Assembly (NCBI GenBank): GCA_947503265.1
Contig: CANNDC010000003.1
Span: 124,001 to 188,000, forward strand
DNA: 64,000 bases
DNA from: an uncultured Alteromonadaceae bacterium
GTDB lineage: Bacteria > Pseudomonadota > Gammaproteobacteria > Enterobacterales > Alteromonadaceae
Direction: 5' to 3'
Made by a program: the position numbers and the translations under genes. Shown in pieces: positions 63,905 to 64,000 of the stretch; position 1 is the stretch's first letter; the number at the start of each line of letters is the position of its first letter. The notes under the pieces are model-generated. The model worked only from the letters and a program-made list of their open reading frames with translations. It was not told the origin of the DNA and made no database searches.

Positions 63905-64000
63905 TTAGCTGTTTCTCCTAGCGCTTTTATCTAAAGCCATTGATAGTAAAATGACAGGTGCTAAACCAATGAAAACAATTGATAGAGCAGGCATGGCTGC
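63905..64000 (-). CDS. ABC transporter permease, C-terminal end only
   Basis: The frame is open from the right edge to the TAA at 63905. It encodes a last hydrophobic helix (ALSIVFIGLAPVILLSMAL) and a basic tail (DKSARRNS). The position directly before the ATPase gene and the sequence type identify the inner membrane permease of the same importer (FbpB-like). Most of the gene is outside the window. Confidence 0.75.
   Translation of the reverse strand, partial: AAMPALSIVFIGLAPVILLSMALDKSARRNS

Overview
The window looks like the chromosome of a marine gammaproteobacterium of the order Alteromonadales, close to the Glaciecola/Paraglaciecola/Alteromonas group. This is an inference. It rests on modest G+C, recognisable gammaproteobacterial gene orders (bioA/bioBFCD, ybgC-tolQRAB-pal-cpoB followed by tRNA-Lys, aspS-nudB-ruvCAB, glrK-qseG-glrR), a PEP-CTERM exported lipase-like protein, a secreted GH16 enzyme and a large TonB-dependent receptor.

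Layout. 1-4.8 kb: recN (5' end outside the window), bamE, ybiT, a NYN-domain protein, and yebG behind a canonical LexA box. 4.8-9.4 kb: a short tandem-repeat field, a class II DAHP synthase, btuC-btuD in line with a low-molecular-weight phosphatase, and divergent pepE. 9.9-16.9 kb: an exported protein of 22 TPR units of 42 residues, a TonB-dependent receptor and a GDSL/PEP-CTERM protein. 16.9-22.6 kb: biotin synthesis genes, divergent around a candidate BirA operator, with two short tandem repeats inside the operon. 22.7-23.9 kb: three tandem copies of a roughly 392-bp unit whose hairpins show compensatory changes. 24-31 kb: asnS, a PLP decarboxylase and pqiABC. 31-36.7 kb: two c-di-GMP enzymes flanking a protein with pentameric ligand-gated channel features, then an acyltransferase.

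36.76-41.56 kb is best read as a small genomic island at the 3' end of tRNA-Ser(GGA). It has a partial duplicate of the tRNA end at the far side, a terminator left beyond that side, a truncated tyrosine-integrase-like ORF beside the tRNA, an excisionase-like HTH fragment, TGTGACAGAG repeats in both arms, and a defence-type cargo (Mrr-like nuclease, NYN-LOTUS protein, AbiE-like toxin-antitoxin with a frameshifted XRE regulator upstream). After nadA comes an accessory cupin/MerR/MFS module with two matching MerR-type promoters (19-bp spacer). It separates nadA from the two tRNA-Lys genes and the tol-pal operon.

45.5-56 kb holds tRNA-Lys x2, tol-pal, a likely small RNA on the opposite strand, ruvABC, nudB and aspS. 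56-64 kb holds a DUF72 protein, the glrK/qseG/glrR sensor operon, a small EF-hand protein, a TerB-like protein, a GH16 lipoprotein and the end of an iron-type ABC transporter that runs off the right edge.
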